NCBI RefSeq assembly: GCF_040361275.1 | Contig: NZ_APNH01000002.1 | Span: 496,001-560,000 of the forward strand | Length of the DNA stretch: 64,000 bases | Direction: 5' to 3' | DNA from: Salinisphaera sp. T31B1 | Lineage (GTDB): Bacteria > Pseudomonadota > Gammaproteobacteria > Nevskiales > Salinisphaeraceae | Shown: positions 50,507 through 59,481 of the stretch, in pieces | How the letters are laid out: every line of letters begins with the position of its first letter | How positions within the stretch are numbered: position 1 is the stretch's first letter | Translations under genes and position numbers: made by a program | The notes under the pieces: model-generated | Databases searched by the model: none | What the model was told of the DNA's origin: nothing | The model's input: only the letters and a program-made list of their open reading frames with translations

Positions 50507-50884
50507 ATGCTGAAGACCCTGGCACCGGCCATGCTCGTCGCCGGCACGACCGTTCTGGCCGGCTGTGCGCCCTATACCTTGCCCGCGCGGCCGGACGATG
50601 CGACCAAGGCGCCGTCGCCGAGCCAGCTCGATCCGATCGAGTACCGCTGCCAGAGCGGCGAGACGGCACGCGCGCGCTATCCCGATGCGACCGCGGCCGA
50701 AGTGAGCTATGGCAATAAATCCTACGATCTGCGTATCGCGATGTCGGCCGACGGCGCACGCTATATCGGCGACAGCCGCGAATGGTGGACCAAGGGCAGC
50801 GGCCCGGGCGCGACCGCCTTGTTTACCGATACCGACAGCGACCGGATCATCGATCGCTGCGAACAGGTGAGCGACGACCGATAA
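50507..50884 (+). CDS. MliC-type lysozyme-inhibitor-like lipoprotein
   Basis: A 125-residue lipoprotein. The signal ends in lipobox LAGC (Cys20), with no Asp at +2, so outer-membrane sorting is likely. The mature domain has IEYRCQSGETARARYPDA and GARYIGDSREWWTKG, the layout of MliC inhibitors of c-type lysozyme. An acidic DTDSDRIIDRCEQ segment closes the domain with the second cysteine. The ATG at 50507 is chosen; upstream ATGs add non-signal residues. Confidence 0.8.
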   Translation: MLKTLAPAMLVAGTTVLAGCAPYTLPARPDDATKAPSPSQLDPIEYRCQSGETARARYPDATAAEVSYGNKSYDLRIAMSADGARYIGDSREWWTKGSGPGATALFTDTDSDRIIDRCEQVSDDR

Positions 50885-51082
50885 CCGGCCGCGCCGAGGC
50901 CGATCGGCTGGATCGCGAGTGCCTGCGGGGCGAGCCGGAGCCAAAGTGGGCTTTAGCCGACGGGGCACGGGCTTTGCCGATACAGTGTCTCGCCTTGAAG
51001 GCGCGCTTCACCACCCCGATATTCACAGCCACAATTTCACGATACGTGCGCATCATGTGCGCACCGGCAAGGACCCGAGCGC

Positions 51083-52174
51083 ATGGCCAAGAACAAATCC
51101 CTGCTCACCGATGATTCGCTGGATTTTCTCGAGCGTTACCTGAACAACGCCGCGCCGACCGGCTATGAGAAGCCGGGCCAGCAGCTCTGGATGGACTATC
51201 TCCGGCCCTATGTGGATGAGTTCATCACCGACCCCTATGGCTCGGCCGTGGGCGTGATCAACCCGGATGCGAAGTACAAGGTCGTCATCGAAGGCCATGC
51301 CGACGAGATCGCCTGGTATGTGAACCACATCACCGACAGCGGGCTGATCTACGTGCGACGTAACGGCGGTTCCGACCATCAGATCGCCCCGTCCAAGCGT
51401 GTGCACATCCATACGAAAAACGGCATCGTGCACGGCGTATTCGGCTGGCCGGCCATTCACACGCGCAACCCGACGAAGGAGAAGTCGCCAACGGTCGAGT
51501 CGATCTTCGTCGATGTCGGCGCCAAGGATGCCGAGGAAGTCGAGAAGATGGGCATCCATGTCGGTTGCGTAGTCAGCTATCCGGACGACTTCATGGTGCT
51601 CAACGACGACAAGTTCGTCTGTCGAGCCATCGATAACCGCATGGGCGGATTCATGATCGCCGAGGTGGCCCGCCTGATCCATGAATCGGGCAAACGACCG
51701 GACTTCGGGCTTTATGTCGTCAACTCGGTCCAGGAAGAAGTCGGACTCAAGGGCGCAGGCATGATCGCCGCCCGGCTCAAGCCGGATGTCGCGATCGTGA
51801 CCGACGTCACCCACGACACCACCACGCCGATGATCGATCAGAAGAAGCACGGCACCGCCAAGATCGGCGAGGGCCCGGTCATCACCTACGCGCCGGCGAT
51901 CCAGAACAACCTGCGCGAGCACCTGATCGCGACCGCCGAGAAGCACAAGATCCCTTTCCAGCGGATGGTCAGTGCGCCGGCCACAGGTACCGACACCGAC
52001 GCGTTTGCCTACAGCAACGAGGGCGTGCCTTCGGCCTTGATCGCCCTGGCACTGCGCTACATGCACACCACCGTGGAAATGGTGCACCGGGAAGACGTCG
52101 AGAACGTCATCCGTCTCATTCACGAATCCGTGATGGGTATCGAGCCGGGCGAGACCTTCAGCTACTTCAAGTAG
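51083..52174 (+). CDS. M42 family metallopeptidase
   Basis: A 363-residue cytoplasmic aminopeptidase/deblocking-type enzyme of the M42 family. Metal and catalytic residues appear in order: EGHADEIAW, CRAIDNRMGG, VQEEVGLKGAG, TDVTHD and RYMHTTVEMV. It opens with a PTGYE motif (PTGYEKPGQQLW) usual for M42. The gene is monocistronic. The 198 bases upstream hold a GTGCGCA direct repeat near 51048-51063 but no promoter I would defend. A strong terminator follows. Confidence 0.92.
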   Translation: MAKNKSLLTDDSLDFLERYLNNAAPTGYEKPGQQLWMDYLRPYVDEFITDPYGSAVGVINPDAKYKVVIEGHADEIAWYVNHITDSGLIYVRRNGGSDHQIAPSKRVHIHTKNGIVHGVFGWPAIHTRNPTKEKSPTVESIFVDVGAKDAEEVEKMGIHVGCVVSYPDDFMVLNDDKFVCRAIDNRMGGFMIAEVARLIHESGKRPDFGLYVVNSVQEEVGLKGAGMIAARLKPDVAIVTDVTHDTTTPMIDQKKHGTAKIGEGPVITYAPAIQNNLREHLIATAEKHKIPFQRMVSAPATGTDTDAFAYSNEGVPSALIALALRYMHTTVEMVHREDVENVIRLIHESVMGIEPGETFSYFK

Positions 52175-52205
52175 CCACCTCCGGCCGCAGCGCCGGCCAG
52201 GCACG

Positions 52206-52238
52206 AACGGGTGGACGCAGCCGCGTCCACCCGTTTTT
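52206..52238 (+). terminator. Rho-independent terminator after the M42 peptidase gene
   Basis: CGGGTGGACGC pairs perfectly with GCGTCCACCCG over a 4-base loop, and TTTTT follows. It lies 32 bases after the stop. Confidence 0.92.
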
Positions 52239-52343
52239 CATGAGCCGGGGTTCAACCAGGGCCGGAGTACGCTGCGCACCGCGCCGCCTGCCAGGGCCTG
52301 CGCAACGGATGCATACTACCGGCAAACCCCAGCGCCCCTCCTC

Positions 52344-52712
52344 ATGATCGGTTCCATCGCCGCCCTGCTGATACTCCAGCTCATCGGCACCATCGTCATC
52401 CGTTTGACCGGCCTGCCGCTTCCTGGACCGGTGGTCGGCATGCTGCTGCTGTTCGCATGCCTGTTGTGGCGAGGTGCCACCCCCGAACCACTGGCAGCGA
52501 CCACCCGCGGCCTTCTCGCCAACCTGGGACTACTGTTCGTGCCGGCCGGGGTTGGCGTGATCACCCATCTGGCCGCGGTCGCCGATCACTGGATCGCGCT
52601 GAGCGTCACGCTGGTGGGCAGCGCTTTGATCTCGATTGTCGTCACGGCCTTCACGCTGTCATGGCTGATGCGCCACGCGCGCGTCGCCGATGCGCCGCCC
52701 TCAGAGCGCTGA
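52344..52712 (+). CDS. CidA/LrgA family membrane protein
   Basis: A 122-residue holin-like protein with four membrane segments and the family signature LPLPGPVVGMLLLF. LVPAGVGVI also fits. Together with the next gene it forms an lrgAB/cidAB-type pair, implicated in murein hydrolase control and in export of small organic acids. The stop is two bases before the lrgB start. Confidence 0.92.
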   Translation: MIGSIAALLILQLIGTIVIRLTGLPLPGPVVGMLLLFACLLWRGATPEPLAATTRGLLANLGLLFVPAGVGVITHLAAVADHWIALSVTLVGSALISIVVTAFTLSWLMRHARVADAPPSER

Positions 52713-52714
52713 CC

Positions 52715-53434
52715 ATGGGCCGTCTCACCGAAATCTGGGTTTATCTCGCCGAACAGCCGCTGCTGTGGTTGACGGTTACGGTCGGCGTGTTCTGGCTGGC
52801 CCAGCAGCTCTATCGAACGGCCGGCGGATTCGCATTGCTCAACCCGGTACTGACCAGCGTGATCGTGCTGGTCTTGCTGCTGGGAGCCACCGGCACCCCG
52901 TACCAGGCGTATTTCGACGGCGCGCAGTTCATCAGCTTTCTACTCGGGCCGGCGACGGTGGCGCTGGCCGTACCGCTGGCCAGCCAGGCCCGTACGCTGG
53001 TCCGGCACTGGCGTGCGATCACCCTGGCGTTGTCTGTCGGCTGTCTGACCGCCATCGGCTCGGTCGTAGCGCTTGGCTGGGCGACCGGCCTCGACGGCGA
53101 CATGCTGCGCTCGATGCTGCCCAAATCGGTGACCACGCCGATTGCCATGGGCATTGCCGATCAGATCGGCGGCAGCCCGTCGCTGACCGCGGTATTCGTG
53201 ATCCTAACCGGCATCGTCGGTGCCGCGATCGGTATTCCGTTGCTGCGAGCGCTGGGCATGCGTGATCCGGTTGCCAAAGGTTTCGCCCTGGGCGTGGCCT
53301 CGCACGGCATCGGCACCGCGCGGGCGTTCGAACACAGCGAGACCGCCGGTGCGTTCTCCGGACTCGCCATGGGTCTGAACGGCGCGCTGACGGCGCTGCT
53401 CGTTCCGCTGCTGGTCTGGCTGCTGGGTCTGTAG
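52715..53434 (+). CDS. LrgB family membrane protein
   Basis: A 239-residue partner of the LrgA-like protein with about seven membrane segments. Family motifs are LLNPVLTSVIVLVLLLGATG, LPKSVTTPIAMGIADQIGG and ASHGIGTARAFEHSETAGAF. I start at the ATG at 52715; the frame is open to 52457, but only inside lrgA. Confidence 0.93.
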   Translation: MGRLTEIWVYLAEQPLLWLTVTVGVFWLAQQLYRTAGGFALLNPVLTSVIVLVLLLGATGTPYQAYFDGAQFISFLLGPATVALAVPLASQARTLVRHWRAITLALSVGCLTAIGSVVALGWATGLDGDMLRSMLPKSVTTPIAMGIADQIGGSPSLTAVFVILTGIVGAAIGIPLLRALGMRDPVAKGFALGVASHGIGTARAFEHSETAGAFSGLAMGLNGALTALLVPLLVWLLGL

Positions 53435-53476
53435 CGTCCGGTTCGACAAGGTCAGCGCGGCCGTCTGCGGTGGCGG

Positions 53477-53505
53477 TTGTGTGGCGCCCGAACCGCCTCT
53501 ATGTT
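53477..53505 (+). promoter_or_regulatory. Possible promoter of hsp20-lon
   Basis: TTGTGT (53477-53482) and TATGTT (53500-53505) have a 17-base spacer. I do not see a sigma-32 pattern (CTTGAA and CCCAT-N-T), which would have been expected for a heat-shock pair. Confidence 0.35.
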
Positions 53506-53532
53506 GGTTCGAGTGTTCCAACGAGAATGGCC

Positions 53533-53937
53533 ATGTCGGTAGACGATCTCGATAGCTGGATGTGGGCCGAGGCGGTGCGCCGCCAGGAGCGCGCCGAGCG
53601 GATCCAGCGCCAGTTCTTTCGCCGTGCGACGCATCGCCCGCGCAAGCAGTGGGAGCCTCCGGTAGACGTGTTCGAAACCGCCGAGGCGGTGTATGTGATT
53701 GTTGCCCTGCCCGGCGTGTCCGACGAACGCCTCACCGATCTGGAAATCCGCGGCGATACGCTGTTCGTCGCCGGCGAGCGCCGGGTGCCCACACCCACCG
53801 CCGACGCGGTCCTGCACCGCCTGGAGATTCCGCACGGCCATTTCGAGCGCCGGGTCACGCTGCCCTGGCCGCAGCTGACCATCGCCGCCCACGAGCTGGC
53901 CGACGGCTGTCTGTATCTCACCTTGAGAAAACGCTAG
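53533..53937 (+). CDS. Small heat shock protein, Hsp20/alpha-crystallin family
   Basis: A 134-residue chaperone with a short N-terminal arm rich in Arg/Glu and an alpha-crystallin domain (PPVDVFETAEAVYVIVALPG to the end). The C-terminal I-x-I extension used for oligomer contacts is lacking; it ends LYLTLRKR. ATGs at 53527 and 53533 are both possible; I prefer 53533 for its spacing to GAG. Its stop is 3 bases before the lon ATG, a two-gene stress operon. Confidence 0.85.
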   Translation: MSVDDLDSWMWAEAVRRQERAERIQRQFFRRATHRPRKQWEPPVDVFETAEAVYVIVALPGVSDERLTDLEIRGDTLFVAGERRVPTPTADAVLHRLEIPHGHFERRVTLPWPQLTIAAHELADGCLYLTLRKR

Positions 53938-53940
53938 TCC

Positions 53941-56370
53941 ATGAACGATTTCGACAACGACGAACCGCAGGTCATCGACGGGCCGAGCACCACCATGGTG
54001 TACAACCGGCAGACGCCGCCCCGGCCGGATACGCTGGCGATTCTGCCGATGCAGGATACGGTGCTGTTTCCCGAACTGGTCATGCCCGTGGTGCTGGACC
54101 GCCAGCCATCGATCGACGCCGCCCAGCGCGCCATGCGCGCCGAGCAGCCGGTCGGACTCGTCCTGGCCGACCCGACACGGGCTGATGATGGCCAGGTCGA
54201 CGGCCAGTCGGCCGATATCCGCGATGCCCTGTACAAGGTCGGCACCGCGGTGAACATCCTGCGCTATGTCACCGGCAGCGACGGACGCCATCACCTGGTG
54301 TGTCAGGGTGTGTCGCGTTTCCGGATCGAAAGCTATGTCGACGACGAACGCGGCGGCCTGGTGGCCAAGGTCCGCTGGATCGACGAACCCGCAGCCGACG
54401 GCGACAAGCAGGTCGATGCCCGCATGACCAACCTGCGCAATCGCGCGCTGGAAGCGATCCGGCTCATGGACCAGCCATCGCAGGAACTGGCGAACGCGAT
54501 CGGCTCGATCGACTCGGCGGCACTGCTGGCTGATGCGACCGCGGGCTATCTGGGCCTCAAGCCCAAGGAAAAGCAACAGATTCTGGAGACCGTCGAGCTC
54601 GATCCGAGGCTGGAACTGGTGCAATCGTTTCTGGACTACCGCCTCGAGGTCATGCGGCTGTCCAACGACATCAACAAGCAGACCCAGGAACGGCTGTCCG
54701 AGCACCAGCGCAAGGCGATGTTGCGCGAGCAGATGCGCTCGATCCAGCGTGAACTCGGCGAGGACGACAGCGTCGCCGAAGAAGCCGAGCGCCTGCGCGA
54801 GGCGCTCGACAAGGCGCACCTGCCCGAAGATGCAGCCGAGCAGACCGACCGTGAGCTCAAGCGTCTGGAGCGCATGTCCGAATCGTCGGCCGAATACTCG
54901 ATGGTGCGCACCTATCTCGAGCTGATGGCCGAGCTGCCTTGGGACAAACTGTCCGAGGACGCGATCGATATCGCCGAATCGCGCCGCATCCTGGACGAAG
55001 ACCATTTCGGCCTCGACAAGATCAAGCGCCGTATCCTCGAACATCTGGCCGTGCACAAGCTCAACCCCGAGGGCAAGGCGCCGATCCTGTGTTTCGTCGG
55101 CCCGCCCGGCGTGGGCAAGACCTCGCTCGGCCGTTCGATCGCGCGGGCGATGAACCGGGAGTTCGTGCGCGCTGCGCTGGGCGGCGTACACGACGAATCC
55201 GAAATTCGCGGCCATCGACGCACCTACGTTGGCGCGATGCCGGGCTCGATCATCAGCCAGCTGCGCCGTGCCGGCACGCGCAACCCCGTGTTCATGCTCG
55301 ACGAAATGGACAAGCTAGGCGCCTCGGCCCACGGCGACCCGGCCTCGGCGCTGCTCGAAGTGCTGGATCCGTCGCAGAACGACTCGTTCAACGATCATTA
55401 TCTCGGCACACCCTTCGATCTGTCGAAGGTCATGTTCATTGCCACGGCCAACGTGCTCGACACCATTCCGGGGCCGCTGCGCGACCGTATGGAAGTCATC
55501 GAAGTACCGGGTTACACGCGCGAGGAGAAGAAACAGATCGCCAAGCGATATCTGATCGACCGCCAGCTCGAGCAGGCCGGACTCACGCGCGACCAGTGCG
55601 ATATTTCGGATGCCGCGCTCGACGACCTGATCGCCGGCTATACCCGCGAAGCCGGGCTGCGCAATCTCGAACGCGAGATCGGCGCGATCGTACGACATGC
55701 CGCGGTCAAGGTCGCCGAAGGCGGCGCAGGCCCGGGCACGATCGGCCCCGAGGATCTCCACGGCATTCTGGGCGCCCGTCGCATCGACGACGAAGTCGCG
55801 CTGCGAACCAGCGTGGCCGGCGTATCCACTGGGCTGGCCTGGACCCCGGCAGGCGGCGACATCCTGTTCGTCGAGGCCTCACGCTCGCCGGGTTCGGGTC
55901 GGCTCACGATCACCGGCCAGCTGGGCGATGTGATGAAGGAATCCGCCCAGGCCGCGCTGAGCCTGGTCAAGGCACGCGCCGAAAGCCTGGGGATCGACCA
56001 GGATCGGATCGACAAATCGGATATTCATATTCACGTGCCCGCCGGTGCGATCAAGAAAGACGGGCCCAGTGCCGGCGTCGCACTCTATACCGCCCTGGTG
56101 TCGCTGCTGACCGATCGCAAGGTGCGGGCCGATGTCGCCATGACCGGCGAGATCAGCCTGCGCGGACAGGTGCTGCCGATCGGCGGCGTCAAGGAAAAGA
56201 CACTGGCCGCGCATCAGGCCGGTATCCATACCGTGATGCTGCCCGAGCGCAACAAGCGTGATGAGGACGATATTCCCGATAACGTCCGAACCGCGCTGGA
56301 TATCCGTTATATCTCCGGCGTCGAACAGGCCGTCGAGATCGCGCTGGAGGACACGCCGGCGGCCGGCTAG
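53941..56370 (+). CDS. lon: ATP-dependent protease Lon
   Basis: An 809-residue serine protease of the LonA type. Its layout is an N-terminal substrate-binding domain ([20 protein letters not shown], about 31-50), a coiled coil (about 240-300) and an AAA+ module with Walker A GPPGVGKT (387-394). The protease domain carries catalytic Ser710 ([10 protein letters not shown]) and its partner lysine in VKEKTLAAH (about 751-753). It degrades misfolded and regulatory proteins. Here it follows hsp20 and not clpX, so it may be a second lon or a relocated one. Confidence 0.95.
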   Translation: MNDFDNDEPQVIDGPSTTMVYNRQTPPRPDTLAILPMQDTVLFPELVMPVVLDRQPSIDAAQRAMRAEQPVGLVLADPTRADDGQVDGQSADIRDALYKVGTAVNILRYVTGSDGRHHLVCQGVSRFRIESYVDDERGGLVAKVRWIDEPAADGDKQVDARMTNLRNRALEAIRLMDQPSQELANAIGSIDSAALLADATAGYLGLKPKEKQQILETVELDPRLELVQSFLDYRLEVMRLSNDINKQTQERLSEHQRKAMLREQMRSIQRELGEDDSVAEEAERLREALDKAHLPEDAAEQTDRELKRLERMSESSAEYSMVRTYLELMAELPWDKLSEDAIDIAESRRILDEDHFGLDKIKRRILEHLAVHKLNPEGKAPILCFVGPPGVGKTSLGRSIARAMNREFVRAALGGVHDESEIRGHRRTYVGAMPGSIISQLRRAGTRNPVFMLDEMDKLGASAHGDPASALLEVLDPSQNDSFNDHYLGTPFDLSKVMFIATANVLDTIPGPLRDRMEVIEVPGYTREEKKQIAKRYLIDRQLEQAGLTRDQCDISDAALDDLIAGYTREAGLRNLEREIGAIVRHAAVKVAEGGAGPGTIGPEDLHGILGARRIDDEVALRTSVAGVSTGLAWTPAGGDILFVEASRSPGSGRLTITGQLGDVMKESAQAALSLVKARAESLGIDQDRIDKSDIHIHVPAGAIKKDGPSAGVALYTALVSLLTDRKVRADVAMTGEISLRGQVLPIGGVKEKTLAAHQAGIHTVMLPERNKRDEDDIPDNVRTALDIRYISGVEQAVEIALEDTPAAG

Positions 56371-57125
56371 TCTTGCGGCCGCCGATAGGCGGCCTGCATC
56401 TTCCAGGCAAAGCGCAGCCGGCCATCCTTGTAGGAGATGCCCTGGCGCGGAATCTGGAACGGGTCATGCGCCCGGTCGGCGCGCTCACGCACACAGGTCA
56501 CCGCGCTCGTGTAGCCGGCCTGGGCGACGAGCTCGCGCACACCTGCGTCGTAATGGCCGTAGGGATAGGCGAAATGCTCGACCGCGCGGCCCAGCACGTC
56601 CTCCAGCCGCGCGCGGCTGTCGCGAATCTCGCGGTGCCGGACGGCCTCGGGCTCGAGCCCGAGCCGACAATGATTGAGCGTATGCGAACCGATCTCGATA
56701 CCGGCATCGGCCAGCGTTCTGAGCGTTGCGCCGTCCATGAGCCGCTGATCGCCGGGTGCCTCGGGCTTCATCCAGTCGGCATGGCCGCCCAAACGTGCGG
56801 CCACCGCGTACACCACGGCTGGATAGCCGTGGGCTTCGAGCACAGGCCAGGCGTGATCGTGGAAATTCTGGAAGCCGTCGTCAAAGCTCAGAACCACCGC
56901 GCGTGCCGGTAGCCGTGCCTGCCCGAACAGGCCCCGGCAGGCCTCGGACAGGCTGATCACCCGGATGTCGTGACGCGCCAGGTAAGCCATCTGCCGGGCG
57001 AAGCGGTCGATATGGCAATACAGGCCGAGCTGCTGTTCCGGGCGTGCGAACGGCCCCACCTGGTGATACATGAGCACCCGGAGTCTGGGCGCATGCGCAT
57101 CGCGCGGCAAATGATCCCCTGCCAT
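56367..57125 (-). CDS. Polysaccharide deacetylase (NodB domain)
   Basis: A 252-residue carbohydrate esterase family 4 protein. Motifs are VVLSFDDGFQNF (metal and base Asp-Asp) and EIGSHTLNH (the His pair). FAYPYGHYDAGVRE is the third motif. I see no signal peptide, so it may act at the cytoplasmic face or be poorly predicted. Its ATG shares a base with the GT2 stop, and its own stop overlaps lon by 4 bases. It probably trims acetyl groups from a glycan started by the GT2. Confidence 0.9.
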   Translation of the reverse strand: MAGDHLPRDAHAPRLRVLMYHQVGPFARPEQQLGLYCHIDRFARQMAYLARHDIRVISLSEACRGLFGQARLPARAVVLSFDDGFQNFHDHAWPVLEAHGYPAVVYAVAARLGGHADWMKPEAPGDQRLMDGATLRTLADAGIEIGSHTLNHCRLGLEPEAVRHREIRDSRARLEDVLGRAVEHFAYPYGHYDAGVRELVAQAGYTSAVTCVRERADRAHDPFQIPRQGISYKDGRLRFAWKMQAAYRRPQD

Positions 57126-58210
57126 CAGCTGGAACTACCCGGCGCATCGTGTGCACCGCGGCCTGGTGTCAGCGCCGGCCGGGCCGAGCGGTCCACCCAG
57201 CGAGTGGCTATTTCACGACCGATGGCGCGCCGCGCGGATACCCGAAGCGGCGAACGCACGGCCCGGGCCAGCGCGCTAACCGCGCCCTGGCGCGCTGCAC
57301 TGCGACACATATGCAGCCAGCCGAGTCCGAGCACGGCCTCGAATGCCGCCAGCGGATAGTAACGTGTACGCCGGTTGGCCTCGGCCAGCCGTGCCAGCCA
57401 TTGTTCGGACCAATCCAGGTCATCGTCCTGCATCGGTGCCGCATGCTTGCCCGAGCGCCAGATCAACCGATGCCGGTCCAGATCCGCGGCGGTGTAATCC
57501 ATGCCGAGGCGGTCGAACTGATAGGCGAATATCGCGTGCTGGCGTGCGATGACGCGGGCGCTTTTGCCGCGTGTGGTACTGGTGGGATGTCGCCGACAGC
57601 GAACCAGCGCCAATGGCTGGCTGGTCATCCGGTGATACTCGGCCAGGCGCACCCAGAGGTCGTAGTCCGAACTCAGATCGAAGGTCTCGTCGTAGCCGAT
57701 ATCGCGCAGCACGTCGGTGCGCCCGGTCACCGACGGCTGCTGAAGACAGCTTTTGAAGATCAGCTGCGCGGCCGCGTCGTCCGCTCGTGTCGGTCGACGG
57801 GTGATGCCTGGACGGGGCTGGCCGTCCGCGTCCATCCATGCGGCCCACGAACCGACCACTGCATGATCGCGGTGGGCATCCAGAAACGCCACCTGGCGGG
57901 CCAGACGCTGTGGATGGGCCCAGTCGTCGGCATCGAGCGAGGCCATATAGTCGCCGCGTGCCAGGGCCAGGCCATGATTGCGGGTCGCGGCGATGCCGCG
58001 CCGCGCTTCCTGTCGAACCAGCCGTATGCGCGGATCGTCATGGGCGGCGGCCACGGCCATGGTGTCATCGCTCGAGCCGTCGTCGATGACGATCAGCTCC
58101 AGATCGGTCAACGTCTGGGCGAGCACGCTTTCGATCGCGCAGCCAAGATAGCGCGCGCTGTTGTGCGACGGAATCACGACGCTGACCCGTGGTCTGCGTG
58201 GACTGGACAT
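57125..58210 (-). CDS. Glycosyltransferase family 2 protein
   Basis: A 361-residue GT-A enzyme. The start RVSVVIPSHNSARYLGCAIE and the nucleotide-binding LELIVIDDGSSDDT lead to the metal-binding DADDW. SSDYDLWVRLAEY is the acceptor-side motif. The C-terminal part (about 240-361) has no clear membrane segment. The sugar is not predictable. It is cotranscribed with the deacetylase downstream. Confidence 0.9.
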   Translation of the reverse strand: MSSPRRPRVSVVIPSHNSARYLGCAIESVLAQTLTDLELIVIDDGSSDDTMAVAAAHDDPRIRLVRQEARRGIAATRNHGLALARGDYMASLDADDWAHPQRLARQVAFLDAHRDHAVVGSWAAWMDADGQPRPGITRRPTRADDAAAQLIFKSCLQQPSVTGRTDVLRDIGYDETFDLSSDYDLWVRLAEYHRMTSQPLALVRCRRHPTSTTRGKSARVIARQHAIFAYQFDRLGMDYTAADLDRHRLIWRSGKHAAPMQDDDLDWSEQWLARLAEANRRTRYYPLAAFEAVLGLGWLHMCRSAARQGAVSALARAVRSPLRVSARRAIGREIATRWVDRSARPALTPGRGAHDAPGSSS

Positions 58211-58308
58211 AGCGCCCGACCTCGATGAACGACCCGGGCTGGCATGCGCGGGGCGCGCCTACCGGCAGCGTTCTTTGCTGATGAATTTTCGGCGATTATT
58301 GAACCGTA

Positions 58309-58341
58309 TTATGCCTGCGCCGTACAAACGGCGCGGCATAA
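58309..58341. other. Extended inverted repeat upstream of the GT2 gene
   Basis: TTATGCC-t-GCGCCGT, loop ACAA, ACGGCGC-GGCATAA: 14 paired positions with a single bulged base. It lies in the 257-base gap between the LysR stop and the GT2 start, about 100 bases upstream of the GT2 ATG. No T-run follows on either strand. The rest of the gap is ordinary GC-rich sequence. Confidence 0.6.
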
Positions 58342-58467
58342 CAGCGCAAGCGCAAGGCCACGGCCGGCTGAACATGGCCGCTCGCTGGGTCCGAAACCGC
58401 CGGTGGCCCACCCCACCGGCGCGCTCGCAGGTAGCAGCCGGCCGCGCGTGCCCGTTTGCGGCGACGA

Positions 58468-59379
58468 TCAGCCGGGCTGATCGAGCATGGCTTCGCGTTT
58501 CAGATTGTGGCGCAGCATGGTCACGAAAGCCTGGCGAAGCGCGCTGGGCGCGCCGGCGTGAATGACGCCGATATCCATGCCCGGTACGTTGTCGTCCAGC
58601 CGACGGCGCGATAGATGGTCCCCGTCCAGGGTCCAGGGCCGGAACACCATGTCCGAAAGAATCGTCACGCCGTCGTTCTGGCCGACCATGCTTCGCACGG
58701 CTTCCACCGAGTGGCTGCGGAAAACGATCTCGGGCGTCATATCGGCCGCACGCCAGTAGCGTTCCCAGGTTCGTACGTGCTCGTCCATCTCCAGCAGTAC
58801 GAACGGATGCGCCGCGACGTCGGAAAGACGCACGCGCGCGGCCTGGCGCAGCGGATGGCCGGCACACAGCCACAGATGCCGCGGCGAGGTGAACAGCACA
58901 TCGCAGTGCAGCGCACTGGTCGGCGACAGGTTGTCGGTGACCATCAGCCCGAGATCGATCCGGCCTTCGGCGGCCCGATTCTGGAGGCCTTCGATACTGT
59001 CTTCGGTGACCTGCAGACACAGGCCCGGCAGCATGGTGCGACGCCAGCGCAGCACCCGCGGCAGCAGATAGGCCGAGATCGTCTCGGTCACGCCGATATG
59101 CAGCTCGCCGGTGAGCTCGGCCGGCTCGGCGTCGAGACTGATACGCGCGGTCTCCACCGCCTGAAGAATGCGTGCTGCGTGATGCTGGAGCTCGCGCCCG
59201 GTCGGCGTCGGGGTCAAGCCCTGGGCATGGCGCACGAACAGCGCCTTGCCGATATCGCTTTCGAGTTTCTTCAGCGAGGCCGACATCGACGGCTGCGAGA
59301 TATAGCAGCGCTGTGCGGCCAGCGACAGCGTGCCCGTCTCCACGATCGCCAGAAAATGACGCAGTTGTTGAAGCTTCAT
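58468..59379 (-). CDS. LysR-family transcriptional regulator
   Basis: A 303-residue regulator with an N-terminal winged helix-turn-helix (MKLQQLRHFLAIVETGTLSL, SMSASLKKLESDIG) and a type 2 periplasmic-binding-like effector domain (about 90-295). It reads away from the molybdenum enzyme gene, and a LysR-type dyad sits at its own start, so it probably controls that gene and itself. The effector is unknown. Confidence 0.93.
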   Translation of the reverse strand: MKLQQLRHFLAIVETGTLSLAAQRCYISQPSMSASLKKLESDIGKALFVRHAQGLTPTPTGRELQHHAARILQAVETARISLDAEPAELTGELHIGVTETISAYLLPRVLRWRRTMLPGLCLQVTEDSIEGLQNRAAEGRIDLGLMVTDNLSPTSALHCDVLFTSPRHLWLCAGHPLRQAARVRLSDVAAHPFVLLEMDEHVRTWERYWRAADMTPEIVFRSHSVEAVRSMVGQNDGVTILSDMVFRPWTLDGDHLSRRRLDDNVPGMDIGVIHAGAPSALRQAFVTMLRHNLKREAMLDQPG

Positions 59380-59380
59380 A

Positions 59381-59397
59381 TATAGCTTTCGTCTATA
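59381..59397. promoter_or_regulatory. LysR-type operator (T-N11-A dyad)
   Basis: TATAG-N7-CTATA is a perfect dyad with the T-N11-A spacing of LysR boxes. It lies immediately outside the LysR ATG and about 85-100 bases upstream of the GTG start of the molybdenum enzyme. AT-rich GATTAT-like bases around 59422 could be the activated -10. Confidence 0.6.
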
Positions 59398-59481
59398 CGG
59401 CGTCTTCGAAAAACCGTATTAGATTATCTCCCGGGACGCTCGGTAGGGTGAAACCATGCATGTTTCACACCATACGAGCCG

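Noticed and set aside
48318-50513. 731-codon open frame antisense to the AsmA gene
   Set aside because: A GC-rich shadow frame; composition and lack of motifs contrast with the clear AsmA protein on the other strand.
53452-55215. 587-codon open frame antisense to hsp20 and lon
   Set aside because: Shadow frame over two well-supported genes.
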